A stretch of 64,000 nucleotides of DNA from CAVYVZ01 sp963772065 (GTDB lineage Bacteria > Acidobacteriota > Vicinamibacteria > Vicinamibacterales > UBA2999): assembly GCA_963772065.1 (NCBI GenBank), contig CAVYVZ010000010.1:1-64000 (forward strand), given 5' to 3'. Every line of letters begins with the position of its first letter. Position 1 is the stretch's first letter. This document shows positions 8,714 through 16,583 of the stretch, in pieces. The notes beneath the pieces were generated by a model. That model was given only the letters and a program-made list of their open reading frames with translations, did no database searches and was not told where the DNA came from. The position numbers and the translations under genes are program-made.

Positions 8714-9069
8714 CTACGCTCCCTTCGAGTTGTACCCCGCCAATCGGGCGGTGCGGATCAGGTTCGGCTTCTCGGCCGCTGCCTCGCTGCGGGCCGGGAG
8801 TTCGGGCGTCTCGAAAGGCTTAGTCACGTAGTCGTCCGCGCCGAGGTCGAGGCTGTGGACCTTGTTCATCGTGACGTCGCAGGCGGTGAGTTTCGGCAGC
8901 ATCATGTCCAATAGGACGAGTTCGGGTCGAAGCGCTTGGCCTCCTCCAGGCTGGAGACACCGTCTTGGGTGCACCGCACACTGAAGTCTAGGCGCTCGAG
9001 TTCGTGCTCGACGAAGTCGGCGATCGAGCGGTCGTCTTCTTCCAGCAGCACGCGCGTTATCGATTTCAT
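8714..9069 (-). pseudogene. Response regulator, degenerate (receiver deleted, no DNA-binding domain)
   Basis: It starts MKSITRVLLEEDDRSIADF, the acidic pocket of an OmpR-type receiver. A frameshift near 8925-8940 is needed to reach ELVLLDMMLPKL with the phospho-acceptor Asp. Residues between the phosphorylation site and DLGADDYVTKPFE are partly deleted. After PELPARSEAAAEK the protein ends without the winged-helix effector domain; the normal total is about 225 residues. It lies just upstream of the kinase in the same direction and is preceded by a good promoter. Probably a decayed partner of the kinase. Confidence 0.7.
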
Positions 9070-9179
9070 CTACTCCTGTTTGTCTTTCCAATCAATATTG
9101 TGCTGTCCCGAACCTCTTCACGAGTGCTGCCCGCTTTCCCCCAACGGCCCGGTCCCCCTAGCCGGCTCCCAGTACCCAC

Positions 9180-9202
9180 GATACATCCGTTACAGATGCA
9201 TC
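9180..9202. promoter_or_regulatory. Operator-like dyad, copy 1
   Basis: Two octamers, GATACATC and GATGCATC, separated by seven bases form a dyad. The same 23-base element recurs inverted at 9692-9714 with 21 of 23 bases matching when one is reverse-complemented. It lies nine bases downstream of the -10 of the leftward promoter, a position suited to repression. The ATGTAT/ATACAT-like core resembles PadR operators, and a padR gene lies next to copy 2. Confidence 0.6.
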
Positions 9203-9211
9203 ACTGAAAGT

Positions 9212-9240
9212 ACGTTACTCTCTTGCGGATCGCTTGTCAA
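9212..9240 (-). promoter_or_regulatory. Leftward promoter for the two-component operon
   Basis: On the minus strand TTGACA (9235-9240) and TAACGT (9212-9217) are separated by 17 bases. The -35 is a perfect sigma-70-type box and the -10 is weak. The operator dyad follows at nine bases, and the response-regulator start lies at 9069. Confidence 0.6.
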
Positions 9241-9438
9241 GGGAAGGCAACAGCCTGACACACAATCACCTACACGGCTGGCGAAGATCGAGGCAGACAA
9301 GAGGGCGGTATATTCAGAGGTCCTCCAGCAAGGCCCAGCGCCAAACTTATCACACTCGCCCTCCCACTTTGAGCCACCGCCGAGCGCGAGCCCCTGCCAC
9401 CGAGAGACCCTGGCGAGCTCCGAGAGGCAGAGGGTACG

Positions 9439-9546
9439 TTACTTGGGGATAGCACTGACCAGCAGGGCGAGGTTAGTCGCTTGAGTCGGCACGAAGAAGG
9501 GAATAGCGGTGTTGATGGCGCACAGGACACGATTGTACCATGGCAT
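9439..9546 (-). pseudogene. IS4-like transposase N-terminal scrap
   Basis: A 35-codon frame with a strong ribosome binding site (AGGAGG about 9 bases before the ATG) encodes MPWYNRVLCAINTAIPFF and TQATNLALLVSAIPK, then TAA. Beyond the stop the same frame gives RTLCLSELAR, the continuation seen in IS4-family transposases (KRxLCLSELARA), and then loses similarity. So it is an interrupted N-terminal fragment. It sits between the two inverted promoter copies. The stretch 9260-9438 contains only this decayed sequence. Confidence 0.5.
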
Positions 9547-9653
9547 GAGCCTGACCTCCTTATGAGGATGGTGGTGTGGCAGCTCCATGCTAATCGGGGA
9601 GGTTTCGCTCTTTCGATTACCGTGGTGGGTATGCGTCAGCCTATTGTCCTTCC

Positions 9654-9682
9654 TTGACAAGCGATCCGCAGGCGAGTAACGT
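9654..9682 (+). promoter_or_regulatory. Rightward promoter for padR
   Basis: TTGACA (9654-9659), a 17-base spacer, and TAACGT (9677-9682). It has the same boxes and spacing as the leftward promoter at 9212-9240, in inverted orientation. Confidence 0.65.
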
Positions 9683-9691
9683 ACCTCCGAT

Positions 9692-9714
9692 GATGCATCT
9701 ACGACGGATGTATC
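9692..9714. promoter_or_regulatory. Operator-like dyad, copy 2
   Basis: GATGCATC and GATGTATC with a seven-base gap, nine bases after the -10 box of the padR promoter. It fits an autoregulatory PadR site; see copy 1 at 9180-9202. Confidence 0.6.
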
Positions 9715-9750
9715 GCACACAAGAGCAGCTCGAGCTCATCGGAGGACGAA

Positions 9751-10053
9751 TTGGGCCCACAACGCACAGGAGGCGATCCGGAGGGGCTGTTGCCCTTAAC
9801 CCCGGTGAAGCTCAACATCCTCTTGGCCCTGGCTGACGAGGAACGCCACGGCTACGGGATCGGGGTCGAGGTGAGGGAGCGAACCGGGGGGAAGATGCGC
9901 CTGGGGCCTGGCACGCTGTACGGCTCCCTCAAGCGCATGGTGGACGGCAGTCTCGTCGAGGAGGTCGAGGGGTCTGAGAGTCTCCCCGATGAGCTACCCG
10001 ACGGGGCGCCTCGTCGCTACGACGCCGAGAGGCGCCGCTACTACCGGCTCACG
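9751..10053 (+). CDS. PadR-family transcriptional regulator, C-terminus cut by junction
   Basis: Winged-helix repressor. It starts at TTG 9751, with GGAGG at 9741-9745. The PadR core is LNILLALADEERHGYGIGVE, then RERTGGKMRLGPGTLYGSLK and RRYYRLTG, covering the DNA-binding domain at residues about 15-100. The expected C-terminal dimerisation helix after YYRLTGYG is replaced by unrelated sequence at about 10053; the frame continues to 10128 through antisense of a VanZ-like gene. Identical promoter-operator copies in front of this gene and of the two-component operon suggest it repressed both. Confidence 0.85.
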
Positions 10054-10058
10054 GGTTA
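10048..10058. other. Junction into acidobacterial-like DNA
   Basis: The rightward padR and the leftward VanZ-like gene both break off here, sharing two to four bases (TTAC/GTAA) at the join. From here to the right end the sequence is uniformly high-GC with acidobacterial gene content. Confidence 0.75.
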
Positions 10059-10184
10059 CTCGATCGGATGGATCGCCTGGTCGCCGATCGCCTCGGGCAG
10101 CGCGATGTCGGACTGCGATGAGGTGTAGAAGATCACGGCAGCGTACAGCGCCACCGGCCCCCACAGCCTCAGGATGCGTGTCAA
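10054..10184 (-). pseudogene. VanZ-like family protein, N-terminal fragment
   Basis: The minus strand reads LTRILRLWGPVALYAAVIFY and then TSSQSDIALPEAIGDQAIHPIE. The signature LWGPV.LY..IF..SSQ with a later H..EY is that of VanZ-like small membrane proteins. It is cut after the conserved His-x-x-Glu by the junction at about 10053. The TTG start at 10184 overlaps the TGA of the preceding small gene, so it belonged to the same operon. Confidence 0.6.
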
Positions 10185-10354
10185 AACGGGAACGGGTACA
10201 GCAGCCAGCCGAGAAGAATGCCCGCGCCCGTGAAGCCGGCGAACATCCGGCTGCCGAGCGCGAGCTGCTCGCGCGGATCGTCGCGCATCAGCGCGGCGAA
10301 GACGACCGAGACGAAGGCCGCGAAGAGCACCATCAGGGCGACATGGCTGGTCAT
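10181..10354 (-). CDS. Small membrane protein (57 aa, unknown)
   Basis: MTSHVALMVLFAAFVSVVF begins the first hydrophobic segment, a polar Arg/Asp stretch (LMRDDPREQL) follows, and a second hydrophobic segment is GFTGAGILLGWLLYPFPF. The ATG overlaps the stop of the upstream gene (ATGA) and its own TGA overlaps the next start, so it lies within a tightly packed four-gene leftward run. No function is known to me. Confidence 0.65.
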   Translation of the reverse strand: MTSHVALMVLFAAFVSVVFAALMRDDPREQLALGSRMFAGFTGAGILLGWLLYPFPF

Positions 10355-10745
10355 TTGCGGCCCTGCGCCACGTCGAACGCGTCGAGCACGACGAGCATGT
10401 TCAGCAGGCCCGCCACGATGATGAAGGTGTTGCCGTACTCGTCGGTGGCCGCGACGACGTTGCCGCCACCGAGGCGCAGCGCCTTCGCGATGAAGTACGG
10501 GATTCCGATGCCGATGTCGGCAAAGGCCGCCAGCGCGACCAGCGGCTCCGACGGTTGAAACGGAAACAGGCGGCCCTCGAGCCACAACCCCGTCGCGAAC
10601 ATCAACGGCAGCGCGACCAGAAAAATGATTCCCCTCTGCGTGCGGCCGAGCCACAGATGGCCCGCCCCGGAACGAGCCACGCGACGGCGGCGATCAGGTA
10701 CGGATTCGTGGTGATCTGTGTCCGGTCCGCTGCCGTCGCGCGCAT
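10351..10745 (-). CDS. DUF6677-like membrane protein, one frameshift
   Basis: It begins MRATAADRTQITTNPYLIAA (ATG 10743-10745), then VAWLVPG. A one-base loss in the run of G near 10660 is needed to continue GAGHLWLGRTQRGIIFLVAL. The rest has three hydrophobic segments. NPYLIAAVAWLVPGAGH is how I recall the start of acidobacterial DUF6677 proteins (unknown function). The start overlaps the end of the DUF2085 gene by about 50 bases in another frame. Confidence 0.55.
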
Positions 10746-11152
10746 CCGATGTAGTTTACCGTAACCGCGACGGCCGCCCCGAGCGGAAGCGCCGCGATCG
10801 CACGCGTGAGATTCGCCGGCGACCAGAGCCCCAGAACCTCACCGGTCCACGTCACCGCGGTCGGAACCGCCGCGACGACGAGCCCGAGCCGAAGGTCCGG
10901 CACCGTAGGGGTCAGACCCCTAATGAAGATGCCGACCGCGGCGCCGGCATAGAGGCCGAAGCACCTCGCGCATACGGGAAGCTGCGCCGCGTTGATATAG
11001 AACGATCGGTCCGGGCGCTGGTGGCAGATGAGCGACCCGAACGCGTAGGTCAGAGCCGACGCGGACACGCCCATTCCCGCGACCGGCGCAGCCAACAGCA
11101 GGATTATCCAGGCCGAGGTGAGGAAAGCGAATGCGAGGCGCGCGGCGCGCAC
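10694..11152 (-). CDS. DUF2085 family membrane protein
   Basis: 152 residues from GTG 11152. The family pattern is visible: SLICHQRPDRSFY, then LPVCARCFGLYAGAAVG, the Cys-His and Cys-x-x-Cys signature of DUF2085. Four hydrophobic segments span about 5-30, 65-80, 90-105 and 115-135. The conserved cysteines suggest metal or disulfide chemistry, but the function is unknown. First gene of the leftward membrane-protein run; separated from the VWA gene by about 8 bases. Confidence 0.8.
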   Translation of the reverse strand: MRAARLAFAFLTSAWIILLLAAPVAGMGVSASALTYAFGSLICHQRPDRSFYINAAQLPVCARCFGLYAGAAVGIFIRGLTPTVPDLRLGLVVAAVPTAVTWTGEVLGLWSPANLTRAIAALPLGAAVAVTVNYIGCARRQRTGHRSPRIRT

Positions 11153-11160
11153 GCCTCATT

Positions 11161-12135
11161 CTACGGTGCTGAACGCGCGACGAGACGCGCCGCAAGGTAG
11201 CCCATGCGAGTCCGGGCCCGCGCGCCAGGCCGCTCTGCCACGCGGACGATGACGCGGCGGAACGAGCCGTCACGCCGCGGGTTCTTCGATGAGTAGCCGA
11301 TCGCGTACTGGTTCGCCAGCTCCTCCGCGATCGCGCCGTACACCGCGCCGAGCTCGCGGATCTGGGTCGGGAAGAAGGCCCGCGCGCCGGTTTCCTGCGC
11401 CAGCGACTTCATCGCGAATTCCGACTCCGAGAAATACCTGCGCCCCGCGTTCGCCGTCTGCTTGACGGCGAAGGCGGACTTCAGCGTGATCGTGTAGATC
11501 GTAATGCCCGATTGCTTCGCAAGCTGCAGGACGTCGTCGTAAGCGACCAGGCTCGCGGTGTCCTCACCGTCGGAGAAGACGGCGATCGCCTGCCGCCGCA
11601 CGTCGCCATTGATCTTCCGCTGCTTCACCATCTCCTTGATGCCGAGATAGAGACCGTTGTAGAGCGCGGTGCCGCCTCGGGCAGTCGTCTTGCGCACGGC
11701 CTGATTCGCAGCCTCGATGTCTTCGCCGAGCGAATAGGCAATCTGAACGTTGTCCTTGATATCGACGATCGCCGCGCGGTCTCCGGGGCGCAGCGTGCGC
11801 AGGAAGCCGAGCGCCGCCTGCTGCATCGTCTCCATCTTGTCGACCATGCTGGCCGACGTATCGAGCAGCAGCGCGAGATCGAGGGGAACGGTGGCAGCGG
11901 CGAAGAACGACACGTCCTGCTGCACGCCATCCTCGAACACCGCGAAGTCCGCCGCGGTGAGCCCGTTGACGAAATGCTCCTGCGGATCGGTGACGACGAC
12001 GCTGAGCGCCACGAGATCGACGCCGCCGCGGAAGAGTGGAGCGGAAGGAGCACTATCGGTCGGGGTGCCGAGCGACTGAGCGTACGTCTGCGGCGTCATG
12101 ATCAGGAACGCGAGGAGCAAGCACACCGTTCTCAC
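11161..12135 (-). CDS. Secreted VWFA-related protein (acidobacterial TIGR03436 type)
   Basis: GTG 12133-12135 is chosen because GGAGG lies six bases upstream and because it opens a signal peptide (VRTVCLLLAFLIMTPQTYAQ). The mature protein begins with the domain seen before VWA in this family: VDLVALSVVVTDPQEHFVNG and LTAADFAVFEDGVQQDVSFF. A von Willebrand factor A domain follows with the MIDAS site LLLDTSASM, the threonine GGTALYNGL and AVFSDGEDT. Probably an exported metal-dependent adhesion or complex-assembly protein; no partner is visible nearby. About 324 residues. Confidence 0.85.
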   Translation of the reverse strand: MRTVCLLLAFLIMTPQTYAQSLGTPTDSAPSAPLFRGGVDLVALSVVVTDPQEHFVNGLTAADFAVFEDGVQQDVSFFAAATVPLDLALLLDTSASMVDKMETMQQAALGFLRTLRPGDRAAIVDIKDNVQIAYSLGEDIEAANQAVRKTTARGGTALYNGLYLGIKEMVKQRKINGDVRRQAIAVFSDGEDTASLVAYDDVLQLAKQSGITIYTITLKSAFAVKQTANAGRRYFSESEFAMKSLAQETGARAFFPTQIRELGAVYGAIAEELANQYAIGYSSKNPRRDGSFRRVIVRVAERPGARARTRMGYLAARLVARSAP

Positions 12136-12214
12136 CGCAGACCTCCAAGCCACCGCACCCAGCCCGTGACGAGCCGCTGCGACGGCTCCGTGCAAACGAG
12201 GTGCCGATCAACGA

Positions 12215-14638
12215 GTGATAGACTGCCGCTTTGTGACCGGCACCGTCCTGACCAGCATCGAGAGCTCCTCGCCCGCAACAAATCGCAGCATCGTGGCCGG
12301 AATCGCATCCGTCTCGGCGGCGCTGCTGATGACCGAGCTTGCACTGACGCGCATTTTCTCTGTCACGATGTATTACCACTTCGCGTTTCTTGCAATCTCG
12401 ATTGCGCTTTTCGGTCTCAGTGCGAGCGGGGTCTTCGTCTACGTGATGAGGCAGCGCCTGGCCGGCGTGGCCACGCGGGAACTGCTCGCCACCGGTGCGC
12501 TGGCCCACGCGCTCGCGACATTAGTCGCGCTAGCCTGCCTCGTCCGCATCCGCGTCGGCCTGAACTACACACCGGGCAACCTCCTCCTCATGCTCGCGAT
12601 CTATACGCTGGCCGCGCTGCCCTTCTTTGCCGGCGGCGCGGTGGTTTCGCTCGCTTTCGCCCGACTCAGCGAGCGGGTCAACGTCGTGTACGCGGCCGAT
12701 CTGCTCGGCGCCGCGCTCGGGTGCCTCATCCTCATCCCGCTGTTGAACTCGCTCGGCGCCCCCGGGGTCGTCATCGTCGCGGCCGTGCTCGCGGCCGTCG
12801 CCGCCGTGCTGTTCACCCCGCCGGCGTCGCGACGCCGCATGGTGCTGGCGGCGGCGATCGTCTGCGCGGCTCCGGTCACGGCGCAGGTCGCGGGCCTCGC
12901 CCCGTTCGAGGTCGTCGACACGAAAGGACATCAGGGCGACCGCGTGCTGTTCAGCAAGTGGAACTCGTTCTCGCGTGTTGCCGTGTACGATCGCTCGCAC
13001 GGCGATTGGTCGCTCAGCCCCCGCTTCACGGGGGCGCGCGCCGAATCGCTGTTCATGGATATCGATTCCGCCGCGTCGACGCCGATCCTCCGCGGCACCG
13101 GGAACGTCGCGGACGCCGCCTACCTGCGCTACGAGCTGACGGCGCTCGCCTACCATCTGGTCGAACGGCCCGGGGGCTTCAACGCCCTCGTCATCGGGCC
13201 AGGCGGCGGGCGCGATCTGGTGTCGGCGCTCGTCTTCGGCGCCACCCAGGTCGATGGCGTGGAGATCAATCCGATCATCGCGCGCGACGTGATGCTCGGG
13301 CGCTTCCGTGATTACTCCGGCGGCATCTACGCGCACCCGCGCGTGCGCACGCACATCGACGATGGACGGAGCATGGTGCGACGCAGCCGCGAGCGGTACG
13401 ACGTGATCCAGGCCTCGCTCGTGGACACGTGGGCGGCCACTGCCGCAGGCGCGTACACACTAACCGAGAATTCTCTCTACACGTCGGAGGCGTTCGGCGA
13501 ATACCTCGATCACCTCACGGACGCGGGGTACGTGACGATCACGCGATGGGTGTTCGACGGCCTTCGGCTCGTGTCGCTGGCGCAGGAGGCCTGCGCGGCG
13601 CGCGGTCTCGACGCCGCGCGGCACCTGGCCATCATCCGCCACGATCGTGTCGCGACGTTTCTCCTCAAGAAGACGCCGTTCAGCGCCGCGGACGTGGTTC
13701 GGCTCGAGCGCCTGGCGAGGGACCTTGGATTCACGATGCTCTACGCGCCGGGCGTCGAGCCTCCCCTGGTGATTCAGGAACCGATCGAGATGCAGCGCAT
13801 GGGCACGAGCGCGGCCGACTACCGCCGCCTGATCCTGGCCGCGGATCGCGAGGCTTTCCATGCGTCGTACCCGCTGGACGTCCGCGCCACGGATGACGAT
13901 CGGCCCTTCTTCTTTCACACCACACGGCTCCGGAACCAGTTCCAGGTGGCCTTCGGCCGTTCGATGCTGTTCGGCAATGGCCTCAGCGCGCTGCTGACGC
14001 TCATGGGGATCTCGGCCACGCTGGTCGTGCTGTTCATCATCGCGCCGCTCCTCATCGGCGGCGGCCGGCCCGAACCTGGGTGGGGCGGCTGGCTGGTGTA
14101 CTTCGCGGCACTGGGCGCCGGATTCATGCTGCTCGAGGTGGCGCTGCTGCAGCGCTTCGTGCTGCTGCTCGGCCACCCGGTGTTCTCGCTGACCGTGACG
14201 CTCTTCGCGCTGCTTCTCGGGACGGGGCTGGGCAGCCTCGCGAGCCGGCGCGTCGCGGCGCCCCAGGTTCGCGCGTTCGCCCTCAAGGCGATGCTGGCCA
14301 TCGCCGCCGTCGGCGTGGCGGCGATTTTCGCCGTGCCGTCGTTGATTGACTTCGCGATCGCGTGGCCGCTGCCGGCGCGACTCGTGACCGCCGCCGTGCT
14401 GATGACTCCAGCCGGCGTGCTCCTTGGCGTACCGCTCCCCTCCGGCATGCGCCTCCTGGCCGCCTCACGGCCAACGCTCATTCCGTGGGGCTGGGGGATG
14501 AATGGCGCGTTCTCGGTCGTCGGGGCCACGCTCGCCGTCTTCATTGCGATGAACTGGGGGTTCTCGGCGACGCTGCTCGCCTCGGCTCTCGTGTACACCG
14601 CTGCTGCCCTGGTCTTCGCGCGGGTGGTCCCGGCGTGA
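12215..14638 (+). CDS. Spermidine synthase-like membrane protein with SAM-methyltransferase fold
   Basis: 807 residues. About six N-terminal membrane segments (30-245), beginning SIVAGIASVSAALLMTELAL, are followed by a soluble spermidine-synthase-like Rossmann domain at about 250-560, with ALVIGPGGGRDL, the acidic VDGVEINP and later DVIQASLVDTWAATAAGAYT. Another six or so membrane segments make up the C-terminus (about 590-800). Proteins of this type lack proven polyamine synthase activity; they may transfer aminopropyl or methyl groups at the membrane. The start is uncertain (GTG 12215 or GTG 12233). Divergent from the VWA gene. Confidence 0.75.
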   Translation: MIDCRFVTGTVLTSIESSSPATNRSIVAGIASVSAALLMTELALTRIFSVTMYYHFAFLAISIALFGLSASGVFVYVMRQRLAGVATRELLATGALAHALATLVALACLVRIRVGLNYTPGNLLLMLAIYTLAALPFFAGGAVVSLAFARLSERVNVVYAADLLGAALGCLILIPLLNSLGAPGVVIVAAVLAAVAAVLFTPPASRRRMVLAAAIVCAAPVTAQVAGLAPFEVVDTKGHQGDRVLFSKWNSFSRVAVYDRSHGDWSLSPRFTGARAESLFMDIDSAASTPILRGTGNVADAAYLRYELTALAYHLVERPGGFNALVIGPGGGRDLVSALVFGATQVDGVEINPIIARDVMLGRFRDYSGGIYAHPRVRTHIDDGRSMVRRSRERYDVIQASLVDTWAATAAGAYTLTENSLYTSEAFGEYLDHLTDAGYVTITRWVFDGLRLVSLAQEACAARGLDAARHLAIIRHDRVATFLLKKTPFSAADVVRLERLARDLGFTMLYAPGVEPPLVIQEPIEMQRMGTSAADYRRLILAADREAFHASYPLDVRATDDDRPFFFHTTRLRNQFQVAFGRSMLFGNGLSALLTLMGISATLVVLFIIAPLLIGGGRPEPGWGGWLVYFAALGAGFMLLEVALLQRFVLLLGHPVFSLTVTLFALLLGTGLGSLASRRVAAPQVRAFALKAMLAIAAVGVAAIFAVPSLIDFAIAWPLPARLVTAAVLMTPAGVLLGVPLPSGMRLLAASRPTLIPWGWGMNGAFSVVGATLAVFIAMNWGFSATLLASALVYTAAALVFARVVPA

Positions 14639-14645
14639 GTATCCT

Positions 14646-16142
14646 GTGGGCGTGACCGACCTGCGCGGTGTCGTTCGAGGCGCGACCTTCGACGACTTCC
14701 TGTTCACGCCGCAGTACAGCGTGGTCGAGCGCCGCGACCCGAATGCGATCGACCTCTCCTCACGATTCTCCGAGCATCTGACGCTGAAGCGGCCGATCGT
14801 CTCCGCCAACATGGACACGGTGACGCGCGCGGAGATGGCGATCGCCGTGGCCGAGGAAGGCGGCATCGGCGTCATCGACCGGGGCTTCCGCGCCGGCGAC
14901 ATCGAGCCGCAGGTCCGCGAGGTCGAGAAGGTGAAGCGCTGGCAGCACGGGGTGATCACCGATCCGTACACCATCGCGGGCGGCGCCAGCCTCGCCGAGG
15001 CGGAAGACCGCATGCGGCGAACCGGCGTCGGAACGCTTGTCGTCGTGGATCGCGACGGAAAGCTGGAAGGACTGCTGACCACGCGCGACCTGCGATTCAC
15101 CGACGCCGCGGGCGGGGAGCACGTGGCCGCACGCATGACGCCGCGCGAGCGGCTGGTCCTGCGCCAGGCGCCAATCGACCGTGCGACGGCCGAACAGGTG
15201 ATGCGGAGCCACAAGATCAAGAAGCTTCCGCTCATCGACGAGCACGGCACGCTCGTCGGCCTCATTACCGCAAAGGATCTGGTGAAGCAGCGCCAGCTCC
15301 CGTTCGCCACGCGCGACGATCAGGGGCGGCTGCGGGTCGGCGCCGCGATCGGCGCCAAGGGCGATTTCCTCGAGCGCGCGGCGGAACTCCTCCGCGCCGG
15401 GGCCGACGTCATCGTCATCGACATCGCCCACGGGCATTCCGCGGTGATGGCGCGGGCGATCGAGGCGTTCCGCAAGCGCTTCGGGGGCGCCGAGCTCATC
15501 GCCGGCAACGTGGCGACCGCAGAGGGCGTCCGCTTCCTCCTCGAGCGCGGCGTCAACGGCATCAAAGTCGGGATCGGACCGGGCGGCGGCTGCACGACAC
15601 GGCTCAACACGAACTTCGGCGTGCCTCAGGTCGAAGCGCTCGTTGAGTGCCGCGCGGCCGCGGCCGGCCAGGTGCCGCTGATTGCCGACGGCGGCGTGCG
15701 GCGCGATGGTGCCTTCGTCCAGGCGCTCCTCTTCGGCGGCGATACCGTGATGCTCGGCAGTTTCTTTGCCGGCACCACGGAGACGCCCGGCGACACCGTC
15801 CAGAAAGCGGTCGTCCTCCCCGAGTCGCACAAGACCGTGACCGTCCCGTTCAAGGTCTTCCGCGGAATGGCGTCGCTGGAGGCCATCGTGGACCGGTTGG
15901 ACGTCGAAGATTCAGAGGCCGCCGACGTCGAAGCGCTCGGCGCCGAAGGCATGGAGATCAGCGTTCCGGCGCGCGGGTCGGTGCGGCCGGTCATCCGTGA
16001 CCTGCTCAAGCACCTCTGCTCGGCGATCAGCTACGGGGGGGCGAAAAGTCTGGCGGAACTGCAGGATAATTTCAGGAAGCAGCCTGATCGCTACGTCATA
16101 CGGCTCAGCGCCGCCGGAAGACGGGAGTCGTTCGAAAGATGA
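14646..16142 (+). CDS. IMP dehydrogenase/GMP reductase family protein with CBS pair
   Basis: 498 residues, TIM barrel with an inserted CBS pair at about 95-215 (GVITDPYTIAGGASLAEAED, KIKKLPLIDEHGTLVGLIT). The barrel shows PIVSANMDTVTRAEMAIAVA, VIDIAHGHS, GNVATAEGV and the catalytic loop GIGPGGGCTTR with the active Cys. The mobile flap with Arg-Tyr that IMPDH needs for hydrolysis is not seen. The tail SVRPVIRDLLKHLCSAISYG and GAKSLAEL resembles GMP reductase (IRSTCTYVGAAKLKEL), so the reaction (IMP to XMP, or GMP to IMP) is open. GTG start 14646, or 14652. The gene symbol is left blank for that reason. Confidence 0.85.
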   Translation: MGVTDLRGVVRGATFDDFLFTPQYSVVERRDPNAIDLSSRFSEHLTLKRPIVSANMDTVTRAEMAIAVAEEGGIGVIDRGFRAGDIEPQVREVEKVKRWQHGVITDPYTIAGGASLAEAEDRMRRTGVGTLVVVDRDGKLEGLLTTRDLRFTDAAGGEHVAARMTPRERLVLRQAPIDRATAEQVMRSHKIKKLPLIDEHGTLVGLITAKDLVKQRQLPFATRDDQGRLRVGAAIGAKGDFLERAAELLRAGADVIVIDIAHGHSAVMARAIEAFRKRFGGAELIAGNVATAEGVRFLLERGVNGIKVGIGPGGGCTTRLNTNFGVPQVEALVECRAAAAGQVPLIADGGVRRDGAFVQALLFGGDTVMLGSFFAGTTETPGDTVQKAVVLPESHKTVTVPFKVFRGMASLEAIVDRLDVEDSEAADVEALGAEGMEISVPARGSVRPVIRDLLKHLCSAISYGGAKSLAELQDNFRKQPDRYVIRLSAAGRRESFER

Positions 16143-16582
16143 GACCCATGCTCGCGTTGCTCCTCGCTACCCTTGCGGTCCCGCTCTCCGGCCAGGAGCG
16201 CGAGGTCCCCAAGGACTCGGTCCGTTTGTCGATCCCCGGGTGCGTCGAAGGTCGAACGTTCATCGTGATGCGCCGCGACCGGGCGGAGCCGGTCGATGCC
16301 GAAGTGCAGCCCGGACGCCGCTTCCGGTTGAACGGCAAGAAGGACATGCTGAAGGACATGCAGTCGCAGAAGGCCACGATGATCGAGGTGACCGGCCTCG
16401 TGCGCCGATCGCAGGTGAACGAGCGCGGCGTTCCGATCGCGGGCGGGCGCGTCCGCATCGGCGGCGGCCAGCCGCAGGCGCCGATGGGCGGCGGAGGCGT
16501 CGGCCAGGGCGCGTACTACAACGAGGCCATCCTCGACGTGGAGTCATGGCGATCGCTGCCCGACTCCTGCCCCGGGCGCTAA
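16139..16582 (+). CDS. Secreted protein of unknown function
   Basis: 147 residues, ATG overlapping the stop of the IMPDH-family gene (ATGA). The signal peptide is MRPMLALLLATLAVPLSGQE. The mature part contains VRLSIPGCVEGRTFIV with one Cys, a basic-acidic middle and a glycine-rich stretch (RIGGGQPQAPMGGGGVGQG) near 100-125. The two Cys (SIPGC and the C-terminal PDSC) could form one disulfide. Tail-to-tail with the PfkB gene, with one base between the stops. No family recognised. Confidence 0.65.
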   Translation: MRPMLALLLATLAVPLSGQEREVPKDSVRLSIPGCVEGRTFIVMRRDRAEPVDAEVQPGRRFRLNGKKDMLKDMQSQKATMIEVTGLVRRSQVNERGVPIAGGRVRIGGGQPQAPMGGGGVGQGAYYNEAILDVESWRSLPDSCPGR

Positions 16583-16583
16583 C

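Noticed and set aside
11512..13311. A 599-codon rightward frame opposite the VWA gene
   Set aside because: Its composition is the Arg/Ala-rich pattern of an antisense frame, and both the VWA gene and the methyltransferase-like gene have clear motifs in the other frames.
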